Source of the DNA: an uncultured Agathobacter sp.
GTDB taxonomy: Bacteria > Bacillota > Clostridia > Lachnospirales > Lachnospiraceae
Assembly: GCA_934316545.1 (NCBI GenBank)
Contig: CAKRDT010000018.1
Span: 1 to 39,236, forward strand
Reading direction: 5' to 3'
Length of the DNA: 39,236 nt
The number at the start of each line of letters is the position of its first letter. Within the stretch, counting starts at the first letter, position 1. Of the stretch, positions 1 to 7,723 are shown in pieces. A program made the translations under genes and the position numbers. The notes below the pieces were generated by a model that was given only the letters and a program-made list of their open reading frames with translations, was not told the origin of the DNA and did no database searches.

Positions 1-73
1 CTAGTGTCAGCGTAGAAGCCCGCCACCGGGTCAGCCCAGCCGGAGCACGCCGCCACAGGAGTTTCGCAATCGC
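1..73. repeat. GC-rich terminal repeat, left copy
   Basis: This block is the reverse complement of 39160-39232 with one mismatch (CCACCGGG here, CCATCGGG in the right copy). It is much more GC-rich than the neighbouring intergenic DNA and ends 9 bp before the stop of the anti-sigma gene. A short CCCG/CGGG stem lies inside it. No protein reading was recognised. It is probably an interspersed repeat that limited an assembly, or a recombination site. Confidence 0.9.
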
Positions 74-82
74 TTATCGTAT

Positions 83-1285
83 TTATTTCAGATTGATTGG
101 TCGATACACCGTGTAAGTGTACGTTCCGTCCTCGTTCTTCGTGATAGAATCTCCAAATGTTCCTGCGAGTGTTCCATCCGAAGAAAATGCGCTTACGGTC
201 TCAACACCGACCTCTTTCGGCAACGTGTCCTTGTCGTATTCTGCCTCTCCCGCATTCGTCTGCACATAGAGGCCTTCGTTTTCATTTAGTGTGTAGGTCT
301 CCCGAAAGTAAACTTCTGCGTGCTGCTTTAGATACTCCTGTGCATCCGGTGTTAAAAGGTTCTTGAACGATACCATATTACTCATCCATTGCTTTGTCAG
401 GTCATTCTCATCCGACGAAGATTCCGCGTCTGCCGCTTCCTCCTGTGTTTCTGTCCCGCTATCCGAATCCTGTGCATCCTCGGCTTCGATTTCTTCGAAG
501 AACTTCTCTGCCGCAGCATCATCTGCCTTCGACTTATCAAGAGGAATGGTAAAAAGCGCTTTCATTCCGTCATACGATTCGTTGACACGGTACTCCCCGG
601 TCTCTTTGTCCATCGTAAACGCATGCGATTCCTGTCCAAAGCTTTCCACTACGCCGACATATACACCAATATTTGCAAAAATCTCCAGATTATCACACTC
701 TAAAATCTGATACTGCACGCCATCCTGCTCAAAAGCATAAGCTCCGGCATTCAGTGTTCCGTTATTCACATCCATAAAGCTTTTGCCTTTGACCAATGCG
801 GACGCACAGAAGATCTGGTAATCGTTGTCTTGCATACCTGGCATCGGTGATCCGTTTTCTTTTGCGATCGCGAGCACCGCGTATGTCTTCTCCTTGCTGA
901 TGCTATCCAAACTGTCCTCCGGTGCAACCGGCATCAGAGCCTTTCCGGATACAAGTCCCATCAGGGTGATGTCATATCCGGCTGTCTTCTGCGTCTCATT
1001 GACAAGCACTGCTTCCTTACTCTCGAATGCCTTGGCAAGTGCTCCTCCATCCGTAATCTCATCTGCAACCTGCGAAGGCGTGAGGTAGCGGTACGCCGCA
1101 TACGCGGATACCGATCCCACTGCAAGAATTGCGATTGCAGCCGCCGCAGCTGCTCCTGAACGAAATGTTTTATGTTTCATAGTCTGTGTCTCCTTTGCCT
1201 TTTCCAAAATCGATGCATTCAGGCTCTCATCTGGAACAAAGTCGGGAAGAAGATTCTGTTTTAATAATTCATCCATATCTTTCAT
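83..1285 (-). CDS. Membrane-anchored anti-sigma-like protein
   Basis: This 400-aa protein has a cytoplasmic N-terminus of about 43 residues, one strong membrane segment (about residues 44-66, alanine-rich and ending SAYAAYRY) and a large extracytoplasmic part with an acidic low-complexity linker near residues 255-290. The start codon overlaps the stop of the upstream ECF sigma gene by four bases (ATGA), so the two are translationally coupled. Position and topology fit a transmembrane anti-sigma factor that holds its sigma until an envelope signal is sensed. No zinc-binding HxxxCxxC motif is visible, so it is not a classical ZAS-type anti-sigma. The function is inferred mainly from context. 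Confidence 0.7.
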   Translation of the reverse strand: MKDMDELLKQNLLPDFVPDESLNASILEKAKETQTMKHKTFRSGAAAAAAIAILAVGSVSAYAAYRYLTPSQVADEITDGGALAKAFESKEAVLVNETQKTAGYDITLMGLVSGKALMPVAPEDSLDSISKEKTYAVLAIAKENGSPMPGMQDNDYQIFCASALVKGKSFMDVNNGTLNAGAYAFEQDGVQYQILECDNLEIFANIGVYVGVVESFGQESHAFTMDKETGEYRVNESYDGMKALFTIPLDKSKADDAAAEKFFEEIEAEDAQDSDSGTETQEEAADAESSSDENDLTKQWMSNMVSFKNLLTPDAQEYLKQHAEVYFRETYTLNENEGLYVQTNAGEAEYDKDTLPKEVGVETVSAFSSDGTLAGTFGDSITKNEDGTYTYTVYRPINLK

Positions 1286-1797
1286 GAATAATAATCCTCC
1301 AATTCTTTTTCCAACAATTGTCTGGCTTTGTGCAGTCGGCTTTTGACCGTTCCCTGTGGGATTGATAAAAGTTCTGCCAGTTCTGCGATGCTTTGCTCCT
1401 CCATATAATAGAGAAGAAGCGGGATACGGTAGCGGTCATCCAAAGCATCAATTGCCTTCCAAAGCATGCCTCGTTCCTCATTTGCGACCGCTTTTTCACT
1501 TACGTCAGGGGTTGCACCACCTTCCTGCTCAAGCGTCGTCTCTCCAACCTGCGGTGCAATCCGGTTCCGCCACGCGAGTTTTCTCATGCGGTTTTTCCAC
1601 AAGCGGATTGCCACAGACAACAGGTAGCTTTTCGGGTTATCCTCATACCGAATTGTAGCCAGCTTCTTCGTTGCCTCCAGAAAGGTGTCCTGATAGAGGT
1701 CGTCTGCGCCTCCCTTTTCTTTTGTCAAATGCATGCAGAACGAGTAGATATCCTTGCCGTAAAGCTGAATGCATCGTTCCAGTTCCTGAATTGTCAT
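1282..1797 (-). CDS. ECF-type RNA polymerase sigma factor
   Basis: This 171-aa protein has sigma-70 region 2 at about residues 10-75 (DDLYQDTFLEATKKL, then LWKNRMRK) and region 4 at about residues 115-165. The latter carries the helix-turn-helix reading IAELAELLSIPQGTVKSRLHKAR. The length is normal for an ECF sigma factor. An AAAGGA site lies just upstream of the ATG. The gene leads a two-gene operon with the membrane-anchored partner at 83-1285, the usual arrangement for a sigma/anti-sigma pair answering envelope stress. Its promoter is probably the extended -10 at 2014-2022. Confidence 0.9.
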   Translation of the reverse strand: MTIQELERCIQLYGKDIYSFCMHLTKEKGGADDLYQDTFLEATKKLATIRYEDNPKSYLLSVAIRLWKNRMRKLAWRNRIAPQVGETTLEQEGGATPDVSEKAVANEERGMLWKAIDALDDRYRIPLLLYYMEEQSIAELAELLSIPQGTVKSRLHKARQLLEKELEDYYS

Positions 1798-2013
1798 ACT
1801 GTTTGTTTCCTTTACTTATCGTGAACGTCAGCCCATACGAATTGCTGACGTTACACGTCGGGTTTCAACGCCCAACACAGTCTGTGCACAGATTATGAAA
1901 AACGTGTTCTTTTCGTCTTTCACTAATACATTGTAATAACTTTGAGAGTGGTTCATTCACTGCCTTAACTTTTTATGCACAATATGTTTTATCCACTTTT
2001 TTGCTTTATTCCA

Positions 2014-2022
2014 ATTATAACA
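2014..2022 (-). promoter_or_regulatory. Extended -10 promoter for the sigma operon
   Basis: Read on the minus strand this is TGTTATAAT, a TGnTATAAT extended -10 element. No good -35 hexamer sits 17 bp upstream, as is usual for extended -10 promoters. It would give a leader of about 210 nt for the sigma gene, which includes the 1824-1852 inverted repeat. Confidence 0.5.
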
Positions 2023-2173
2023 AAGAATCCCACAAATCCTGCAGAAATCCCGTGAAAAAGAGAAGATACGCACCCATTGTCGAGCCAGTGGGCTTCATAC
2101 TTCATCGTTCTCGTAACTTACTATTTCCAAAGGCGTTAATTTAAGCACTTGCTATAATATTAAAATAAAACGA

Positions 2174-2202
2174 TTGAAACTTTGTTATGAATATATTATT
2201 TT
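2174..2202 (+). promoter_or_regulatory. Plus-strand promoter antisense to the 31-aa ORF
   Basis: TTGAAA (2174-2179), a 17-bp spacer and TATTTT (2197-2202) form a plausible housekeeping promoter. A transcript starting near 2209 would cross the small ORF at 2298-2393 in antisense and end at the terminator at 2468-2494. No plus-strand ORF with a ribosome binding site lies between them. Confidence 0.45.
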
Positions 2203-2297
2203 GGATGAGAGGGCAAAATTTGCGGTATGTGAAAGAAACATGTTTTTCTGATAAAATGGATTATGAGTGTTTTGAGAAATAGATTAGACCGGGACGA

Positions 2298-2393
2298 TTA
2301 TTTTTTGTGCGATTTATTACCGAGTGTATATCCAAGTTCAAAGCAGGTCAAGCCAAAGCCTAATACTGCAATGAGACCTTCAAGAGTCAACAT
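2298..2393 (-). CDS. Small hydrophobic peptide, possible type I toxin
   Basis: This 31-aa ORF begins MLTLEGLIAVLGFG and ends with the basic tail NKSHKK. It therefore has one membrane-spanning stretch followed by a short positively charged end, the layout of the Firmicute holin-like type I toxins (TxpA/BsrG-like). An in-frame ATG two codons upstream (2399) could also be the start. No clear Shine-Dalgarno site or own promoter is visible, which lowers confidence. A promoter and a strong terminator on the opposite strand bracket it, so a full-length antisense RNA is possible. Confidence 0.45.
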   Translation of the reverse strand: MLTLEGLIAVLGFGLTCFELGYTLGNKSHKK

Positions 2394-2467
2394 TGTCATC
2401 AAAAGCAATATCGATTCCGTTCTTGTATTGGAACATATATCAGAAATTCTTATTTCAGAATTCTATA

Positions 2468-2494
2468 TCCCGGAAGTTTTGGCTTCCGGGATTT
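2468..2494 (+). terminator. Rho-independent terminator, plus strand
   Basis: The perfect 10-bp arms ATCCCGGAAG and CTTCCGGGAT are separated by TTTTGG and followed by a T-run on the plus strand. The T-run is absent on the other strand. No plus-strand protein gene ends here, so it most likely terminates the RNA started at 2174-2202. Confidence 0.75.
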
Positions 2495-2583
2495 TTTAAA
2501 CAAATCATAATTAGATAAATCCATTTTTAAATTAAATTGAATGATTGCCTTATTGAATATGACTCAGAGAGGGAAAATGATTT

Positions 2584-2619
2584 CCGGGTCATGGAGAGAA
2601 GCAAGCCGTCATGACCCGG
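2584..2619 (-). terminator. Inverted repeat downstream of the XRE regulator
   Basis: CCGGGTCATG (2584-2593) and CATGACCCGG (2610-2619) are perfect 10-bp arms around a 16-nt loop, just beyond the stop of the regulator gene. The minus strand after the stem reads AAATCATTTT, only a weak T-run. It may be a terminator or a protein-binding palindrome. Confidence 0.5.
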
Positions 2620-2640
2620 AGAAGAAATCAACTTTGATTT

Positions 2641-2940
2641 CTATTTGGCGTTGTGGATTGCTTCTACATAGTTGACCATGCGCATAATGAGTTCTTTTTC
2701 TTCAACAGAGAAATTGGTTATTGTAATTGTTTCTTCGTTATCGAGGCCCAAGAGATAATCTGTTGTTGTGTGGAAAATTTTGCTTAGAGCAATCAGATTA
2801 TCGAGAGTGGGTTTCGAAATACCCATTTCCCATGCATTTACGCCAGATCTGGTCACGCCCATACGCAGCGCCAGATCGGATTGCGTCATTCCTGATCGTT
2901 CACGTAAATCGTGAATGCGTTCATACAAATAAATATCCAT
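2641..2940 (-). CDS. XRE-family helix-turn-helix regulator
   Basis: This 99-aa protein has a Cro/C1-type HTH at about residues 8-65, including MTQSDLALRMGVTRSGVNAWEMG and the following recognition and support helices ending TTDYLLGLD. A short C-terminal helix follows. TGGAGA lies a few bases before the ATG. The gene is divergent from the polysaccharide operon that starts at 3108. Control of that operon is therefore possible, although nothing in the sequence proves the link. Confidence 0.85.
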   Translation of the reverse strand: MDIYLYERIHDLRERSGMTQSDLALRMGVTRSGVNAWEMGISKPTLDNLIALSKIFHTTTDYLLGLDNEETITITNFSVEEKELIMRMVNYVEAIHNAK

Positions 2941-3107
2941 TAAAAATCTCCAGAATCTGTAAATTTGGTAAAGGTATCTAATAATTAAGTTTTATTCTAT
3001 AAGATAATAGGAAAATGTAGATAATCAATCGTGATAAAAGCAGGTTTATCAGGAAGTATAATGTGCAAAAACGTTAAATAAAATTAATCATAAAGGAATA
3101 ATGATAA

Positions 3108-3135
3108 TTGACAAAATAAAGTAAAGTGCTATTAT
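3108..3135 (+). promoter_or_regulatory. Promoter of the polysaccharide operon
   Basis: A perfect TTGACA (3108-3113), a 16-bp spacer and TATTAT (3130-3135) lie about 75 bp before the cpsB start. Transcription would begin near 3142. This is the strongest housekeeping-type promoter seen in front of the capsule genes. Confidence 0.7.
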
Positions 3136-3208
3136 TTATAATGCAAATCGCAGAAATTTGGCGATTGTTGTTGCCAATAGTCGAAAAGAAAATGTTGAGG
3201 AGCCTGTT

Positions 3209-3913
3209 ATGATAGATTTTCATAATCATATTCTTCCGGGAATTGATGATGGCAGCAGGGATAGTGAGATGTCACTTGCGATGCTTCAAATGGAACGTGA
3301 GCAAGGGGTGACAGAGATTGTTTTCACACCACATTTCTATGCGCAGGAAGATTCTGTAACGCATTTCATTAAAAAGCGAGAGCATAGTGTCAACCGATTG
3401 GAAGAAGCAGCTGCGCAGGCAGGAGAGGAACTTATGCCGTATCATCTGGGTGCGGAGGTGTATTACTTTCGGGACATGGGAAATGCGTCCATGGTTCCGG
3501 AACTGTGTATTGGAGAAAGCAATACAATCCTTCTCGAAATGCCGTTTGGTCAATGGGAAAAGAATGTGTATGAGGATGTGGTAAATCTCATTCGTAAGCA
3601 GGAGCTTACCGTGGTATTGGCACATATTGAGCGATATTACAAGTTTCAGAAGGACAAGAGCATCTGGAACGCAGTCATGGAGCTGCCATTGGAGTGCCAG
3701 ATGAATGCCGGACCGTTTCAGGACTGGAAGAAAAGACGTAAATGTATGGAACTGTTGAAGCGGCATGAGGTGGTATTGCTGGGAAGTGATGCACATAATC
3801 TGACGAGCCGCTGTCCGAATCTGGGAGAAACGTGTGCGATGCTTGATGCGAAGGTGGATGCCGATTATACAAAGAAAGTAGAGAATCTTGCGAGAACTCT
3901 GCTTGCAGAGTAG
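3209..3913 (+). CDS. cpsB: CpsB-type protein-tyrosine phosphatase (PHP fold)
   Basis: This manganese-dependent phosphatase family dephosphorylates the CpsD kinase and thereby tunes capsule assembly. The 234-aa protein begins MIDFHNHILPGIDDG, the PHP signature with ligands H5 and H7. It also shows H42 (FTPHFY), E110 (LLEMPF), H139 (AHIERY) and D194/H196 (GSDAHN), so the metal site looks complete. The ATG at 3209 was chosen because GAGGAG lies six bases before it. The in-frame TTG at 3158 has no such site. It is the first gene after the 3108 promoter, and the matching kinase lies at 6219-6983. Confidence 0.93.
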   Translation: MIDFHNHILPGIDDGSRDSEMSLAMLQMEREQGVTEIVFTPHFYAQEDSVTHFIKKREHSVNRLEEAAAQAGEELMPYHLGAEVYYFRDMGNASMVPELCIGESNTILLEMPFGQWEKNVYEDVVNLIRKQELTVVLAHIERYYKFQKDKSIWNAVMELPLECQMNAGPFQDWKKRRKCMELLKRHEVVLLGSDAHNLTSRCPNLGETCAMLDAKVDADYTKKVENLARTLLAE

Positions 3914-3950
3914 GGAAAGCCGGCTAAGCAAGGAGAAACCGAAAGCCAAA

Positions 3951-4200
3951 GAGAGCCGAAGCGAAGTCAGAGAGAAAGCGAAAGTCGAAGAGAGCCGAAG
4001 CGAAGTCAGAGAGAAACCGAAAGTAAAAGAGAGCCGAAGCGAAGTCAGAGAGAAAGCGAAAGCCAAGAGAGTCGAAGCGAAGTCTGAGAGAAAGCGAAAG
4101 CCAAAGAGAGCCGAAGCGAAGTCTGAGAGAAAGCGAAAGCCAAAGAGAGCCGAAGCGAAGTCAGAGAGAAACCGGAAGGCGAAGAGAGCCGAAGGCACAG
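3951..4200 (+). repeat. 39-bp purine-rich tandem repeat
   Basis: Six head-to-tail units (3951-3989, 3990-4028, 4029-4066, 4067-4105, 4106-4144, 4145-4183) share the core GAGAGCCGAAGCGAAGTC and are followed by a decaying partial unit. Unit three is 38 bp, so the reading frame shifts there. A plus-strand ORF of 120 codons crosses the array, rich in Lys, Arg and Glu. It starts inside cpsB without a ribosome binding site and changes repeat motif at the 38-bp unit, so it is probably not a gene. The array fills most of the 486-bp gap between cpsB and the LCP gene. Confidence 0.9.
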
Positions 4201-4399
4201 TCAGAGGCAAGAAGAGAGAACCGAAGATGGAAGTGTTGACTGAATCGTAGTCGGAAGCAGGTAGAAGAAGACCGGACATGGCAGCGAACGCGAGAGCCGG
4301 AGCGTTGGCTGAAGAAAATTCGGAAGCAGGCAGGAAGAAAACGAACTTGAAAGCAGACGTGAGTTTAAGAAACGATCATATTAGATAAGGGAATTAGAA

Positions 4400-5464
4400 A
4401 TGAAGACGAACAAGACACTGCGAATCGTGCTGAAAATCATATTCGCAATACTTGCAATCATATTGATATATGTTGTAATCCGCTATTGGGAGCAAGGAGA
4501 TGTTCACACAGGACAGGAACTGACCGAAGCCTATACCGATACCCAGATACAGGTGTCGGCGCGTGATGAGGACACGACGATTGTACTTGGAAACAGGGAA
4601 TATCAGATGACTCATCCGGTTAGAACCTATCTGTTTCTGGGTACAGATGCCAGTGGTAACGAAGGTGGCACCGGTGAAGAATATCAGGGCTCGATGGCGG
4701 ATACTTTAATGTTACTCGTTATTGATGAACAGGAAGAAACCTATGGAATCCTGCAATTGAACCGGGACACCATCACGGATGTGCCTCTGATGCAGGCGGA
4801 TGGATCGGCGAATGCATCCGCACAGCTGCAGCTTTGCACTGCGCACTGGTATGGCGGAAATCCGAAGCAGAGCTGCGAGAATACGGTGAACGCGGTCAGC
4901 GACATGCTTGGAGGATTGCCGATTGACGGATATTATGCGCTCTCGATGAGCGCAATGGGCAAGCTGAATGAAGCGGTGGACGGTGTCAAAATGACATTTA
5001 CGGAGGATCTGACGGAGCTTGATCCGCAGATGAAGTCAGGAGCGACGCTTACATTGACCGATGAGCAGGCAGAGAAACTGATGCATGCAAGATACGGGAT
5101 GTCGGATGACCGGAATGTAAAGAGAATGGGAAGACAACGCCTTTTTCTGGACGCGTTCTTAAAACAGGTACGGGAGAAACAGGCGAAGGACAGCAACTTC
5201 ATTATTAAACTGTATGACAGTCTGCATCCGTACAGCACGGAAGATATCAATATGAATGCGTTAACGAAGTTGATCAACCAGATGGGGGATTTCGCAGCGA
5301 AGGGAACCTACACGATTGACGGAGGGACGAAGCTCGGACAGAAGCTGGGAGACGGTCAGGAACATTGGGAATTCTATATGGATGAGGATTCGCTGGATAC
5401 AACGATGAACACATTGTACCCGCTTACTTATATCGGGGCAGCAGAAGAGGAGCCGGAAGAATGA
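4400..5464 (+). CDS. LytR-CpsA-Psr (LCP) family cell-wall ligase
   Basis: LCP enzymes move polysaccharide from the undecaprenyl carrier onto peptidoglycan at the outer face of the membrane. This 354-aa protein has a short basic N-terminus and one membrane anchor at about residues 9-29. The LCP domain follows, with ADTLMLLVID, the conserved arginine in LQLNRDTIT and the GKLNEAVDGV segment. AAGGGA precedes the ATG. The stop overlaps the next start by four bases. The position between cpsB and the Wzz gene suggests it attaches the product of this locus. Confidence 0.9.
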   Translation: MKTNKTLRIVLKIIFAILAIILIYVVIRYWEQGDVHTGQELTEAYTDTQIQVSARDEDTTIVLGNREYQMTHPVRTYLFLGTDASGNEGGTGEEYQGSMADTLMLLVIDEQEETYGILQLNRDTITDVPLMQADGSANASAQLQLCTAHWYGGNPKQSCENTVNAVSDMLGGLPIDGYYALSMSAMGKLNEAVDGVKMTFTEDLTELDPQMKSGATLTLTDEQAEKLMHARYGMSDDRNVKRMGRQRLFLDAFLKQVREKQAKDSNFIIKLYDSLHPYSTEDINMNALTKLINQMGDFAAKGTYTIDGGTKLGQKLGDGQEHWEFYMDEDSLDTTMNTLYPLTYIGAAEEEPEE

Positions 5465-6216
5465 AAGAAGAAATGGAACAGGAAATTGACTTAATAGAAA
5501 TATTCTACTATCTGCGGGCGAAGATCGGCTGGCTGATCCTTGCCTTTGTGATCGGAGGACTGCTCGCAGGAAGTATGACGCATTTCCTTATTATACCGAA
5601 GTATACCGCGGTATCAAAGATTTATATGGTGTCCGCGTCGAGCGAAAGCGTGCTGAATCTGTCGGATCTGAATCTCGGCACCTCTCTTTCCGAGGACTAT
5701 GCGGAGTTGATCAAGCTGCGCCCGGTATTTAATGAAGTCATCGACAATCTGGAACTCGATTACGATTACGAGGAGCTTCAGGATATGGTCAGCATCACGA
5801 AGGTCGGCAATACCCGTCTTCTGGCAGTGACCGTGGAGAGCGAAAGTCCGAAAGAAGCGCAGGAGATCGCCAATGAAGTGGCGGATGTAACGGTCACCTA
5901 TATCCCGAAGGTCATGGAGACTTCCACGCCGAATATCGCGGAGTATGCAATCCTTCCGGAAGAGGCAAGTTCGCCGAATCTGGCAAAGAATACCATCATC
6001 GGAGCACTTGTGCTGCTTCTTATTCTATGTGGCGTCTATATTGTGCGCATGCTGCAGGATGATACCGTTAAGTCGGCGGATGAAGTGCAGAAAGAATTCG
6101 GCGTCATGCCGCTGACCGTCATTCCGGAAGGAAGTCTCGATGAGATTTCCGATGCGGTAGAGCATAAGGAAAAGGGCAAGAAGTCGAAGAAGAATAAGAA
6201 GGCAGGGAGAAGATAA
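5461..6216 (+). CDS. cpsC: Chain-length regulator, Wzz/CpsC type
   Basis: This 251-aa polysaccharide co-polymerase has two membrane helices (about residues 19-42 and 178-197) around an extracytoplasmic domain. The N-terminus is EIDLIEIFYYLRAKIGW. The C-terminal tail is cytoplasmic and lysine-rich (KGKKSKKNKKAGRR). In Gram-positive bacteria such proteins lack the kinase domain and activate a separate CpsD, which is the next gene here after two bases. The start overlaps the LCP gene stop (ATGA), so the two are translationally coupled. Confidence 0.92.
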   Translation: MKEEMEQEIDLIEIFYYLRAKIGWLILAFVIGGLLAGSMTHFLIIPKYTAVSKIYMVSASSESVLNLSDLNLGTSLSEDYAELIKLRPVFNEVIDNLELDYDYEELQDMVSITKVGNTRLLAVTVESESPKEAQEIANEVADVTVTYIPKVMETSTPNIAEYAILPEEASSPNLAKNTIIGALVLLLILCGVYIVRMLQDDTVKSADEVQKEFGVMPLTVIPEGSLDEISDAVEHKEKGKKSKKNKKAGRR

Positions 6217-6218
6217 CC

Positions 6219-6983
6219 ATGGAATTTACACCAAAATATAATGCGACCATCGATAACATGCCGCAGCTGCCATATGCAATCGAAGAAGCGGTCAACCGTC
6301 TTCGTGTCAACTTAAGCTTCCAGGGAAGCAAAGTCAGAAAAATCATGGTTGTTTCCACGGTGCCGGATGAAGGAAAAAGCTTCGTATCCATGCAGCTTTG
6401 GAGACAGATGGCGGAAGCGGATGTAAAGTCCGTTCTGCTCGATATGGACTTGCGCAAAAGCGTTATGATCGACAAATACCAGATCACGCAGGAGGACAAG
6501 AAAAAAATCCTTGGAACCTCCTTTTATCTAGCGAATGAAGTCAATCTGGATGAGTGCGTGCTACATACAAATATCGGAAAAGGCGATATCCTGCCGAATT
6601 CCGACAATTTAATCAATCCGTCCATGCTGCTTGAGGGCGAACGCCTCAGGGATTCGCTTAATGAGCTGGCGGAAAATTATCGTTACGTCATCATCGATGC
6701 ACCACCATTGAATCTGGTGTCAGACGGAGAGAAAATCGGCTCCCTCTGCGACGGTGCAATCCTGGTTGTCCGCGGAGGCGAAACTCCGAAGAAAATGATA
6801 CATAATTCCATCAGTCAGCTGGAACGTGCCGGCTGCCCGCTGATCGGTATCGTATTAAGCCGTGTGGAAGGATCCGGCAGCGGATATTACTACAAGAAGT
6901 ACGGCAAAGATTATTATGGCAAATCCGGTTATGGTTACGGATATGGCTACTATGGTGACCACAAGGACAAGAAAAGAAAATAG
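6219..6983 (+). CDS. cpsD: CpsD-type bacterial tyrosine kinase
   Basis: The 254-aa BY-kinase has Walker A PDEGKS (residues 49-54), Walker A' VLLDMDLRK (catalytic aspartates at 75 and 77) and Walker B YVIIDAPP (D160). The C-terminal tail carries 11 tyrosines between residues 223 and 245, the cluster that is autophosphorylated in this family. With CpsC it sets polymer length, and CpsB reverses the phosphorylation. It follows CpsC with a two-base gap. Confidence 0.93.
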   Translation: MEFTPKYNATIDNMPQLPYAIEEAVNRLRVNLSFQGSKVRKIMVVSTVPDEGKSFVSMQLWRQMAEADVKSVLLDMDLRKSVMIDKYQITQEDKKKILGTSFYLANEVNLDECVLHTNIGKGDILPNSDNLINPSMLLEGERLRDSLNELAENYRYVIIDAPPLNLVSDGEKIGSLCDGAILVVRGGETPKKMIHNSISQLERAGCPLIGIVLSRVEGSGSGYYYKKYGKDYYGKSGYGYGYGYYGDHKDKKRK

Positions 6984-7064
6984 GTCACAAACTGCGGAGA
7001 TACCTCGCAACGGTTCGCCTGAGCGGGTTCTCATATAAATACTTCGGGAAAGGAGGGAATACCG

Positions 7065-7625
7065 ATGAACAAATTTGTTAAGAAGTTACTCGTAGGAATC
7101 CTTGCAGGAACCATGTTACTTGGCTCTGTAGCAACATCATATGCTGCAACAAGCCCGGTTGTATCTCCTACAAATCCGGTTACCGAGACAGATGTTAAGG
7201 CTGACAAGAATACTAAGACCGGAATCACTTCTACAGTAGACACAAGCAAGAATGGTACAGCTAAGATTACAGCAGTAGCAAAGACAGCTAAGACTTCTGT
7301 TACAATCGCTTCAACTGTTAAAGTTGATGGTGTATCTTACAAGGTTACAGCTATCAGTGCCAAGGCATTCGCTAAGTGTACAAAGGCTAAGACTGTAACT
7401 CTGCCAGCTACCATTACAACAATTGGAAGCAAGGCTTTCACAGGTGCAAAGGCTCTTAAGACTATTAAGATCAACAGCAAGAAAGTCACTGTCTCTAAGA
7501 CAGCTTTCAAGGGTGTTAACACCAAGAAGATGACAATTCAGTTACCTGCAAAGGCAACAAAGGCTCAGAAGGAGGCTTTAAAGAAGGCTTTCAAGGCAGC
7601 CGGCTTCAAGGGAACATTCAAGTAA
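7065..7625 (+). CDS. Secreted BspA-like leucine-rich repeat protein
   Basis: This 186-aa protein begins with a clear signal peptide (KKLLVGILAGTMLLGSVATSYA, cleaved about residue 27). A Thr/Pro-rich stretch follows, then LRR_5-type repeats such as ISAKAFAKCTKAKTVTLPAT and IGSKAFTGAKALKTIKI. No sortase motif is visible, so it is probably secreted or held by lysine-rich contacts. AAAGGAGGG lies just before the ATG, the strongest ribosome site in the locus, suggesting abundant synthesis. It sits between the CpsD kinase and the initiating transferase, and its role in polysaccharide export or surface display is unknown. Confidence 0.8.
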   Translation: MNKFVKKLLVGILAGTMLLGSVATSYAATSPVVSPTNPVTETDVKADKNTKTGITSTVDTSKNGTAKITAVAKTAKTSVTIASTVKVDGVSYKVTAISAKAFAKCTKAKTVTLPATITTIGSKAFTGAKALKTIKINSKKVTVSKTAFKGVNTKKMTIQLPAKATKAQKEALKKAFKAAGFKGTFK

Positions 7626-7665
7626 TTGGATGCACCCGAGCCACTTGCTGCTCCGGCAGTAAAAC

Positions 7666-7695
7666 GTTCAGCTCATGCGAAAGCATGGGCTGAAC
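7666..7695 (+). promoter_or_regulatory. 13-bp GAAA-tetraloop hairpin between genes
   Basis: GTTCAGCTCATGC and GCATGGGCTGAAC pair over 13 positions with one U-G pair, capped by GAAA. The wobble means it is stable only as plus-strand RNA. No T-run follows, so it is more likely an mRNA-stabilising or processing element than a terminator. It separates the highly translated secreted protein from the transferase gene. Confidence 0.65.
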
Positions 7696-7723
7696 ACTTA
7701 TACAGAGGGAAGAATGAGCAGAA

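Larger units (their letters stand above)
1798..2297. other. Intergenic region upstream of the sigma operon
   Basis: No convincing gene lies here. The part nearest the sigma gene is its leader and contains a perfect inverted repeat, AACGTCAGC at 1824-1832 and GCTGACGTT at 1844-1852. This could fold in the mRNA or serve as an operator. A minus-strand extended -10 lies at 2014-2022 and a plus-strand promoter at 2174-2202. The rest is AT-rich with nothing recognisable. Confidence 0.6.

Noticed and set aside
2263..2499. 78-codon plus-strand frame
   Set aside because: It has no ribosome site, runs through a perfect terminator stem and has no protein-like character. The RNA may be real but not this protein.
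3888..4250. 120-codon plus-strand frame over the tandem repeat
   Set aside because: It starts inside cpsB without a ribosome site and its repeat motif changes at the 38-bp unit. It is kept as a repeat, not a gene.
3272..4279. 335-codon minus-strand open frame
   Set aside because: It is antisense to cpsB and the tandem repeat. Its FGFRFLSDFAS repeats merely mirror the 39-bp units, and no ribosome site is present.
6984..7064. Possible structured leader before the secreted protein gene
   Set aside because: Only 3-4 bp stems could be drawn, so a riboswitch or attenuator cannot be supported.
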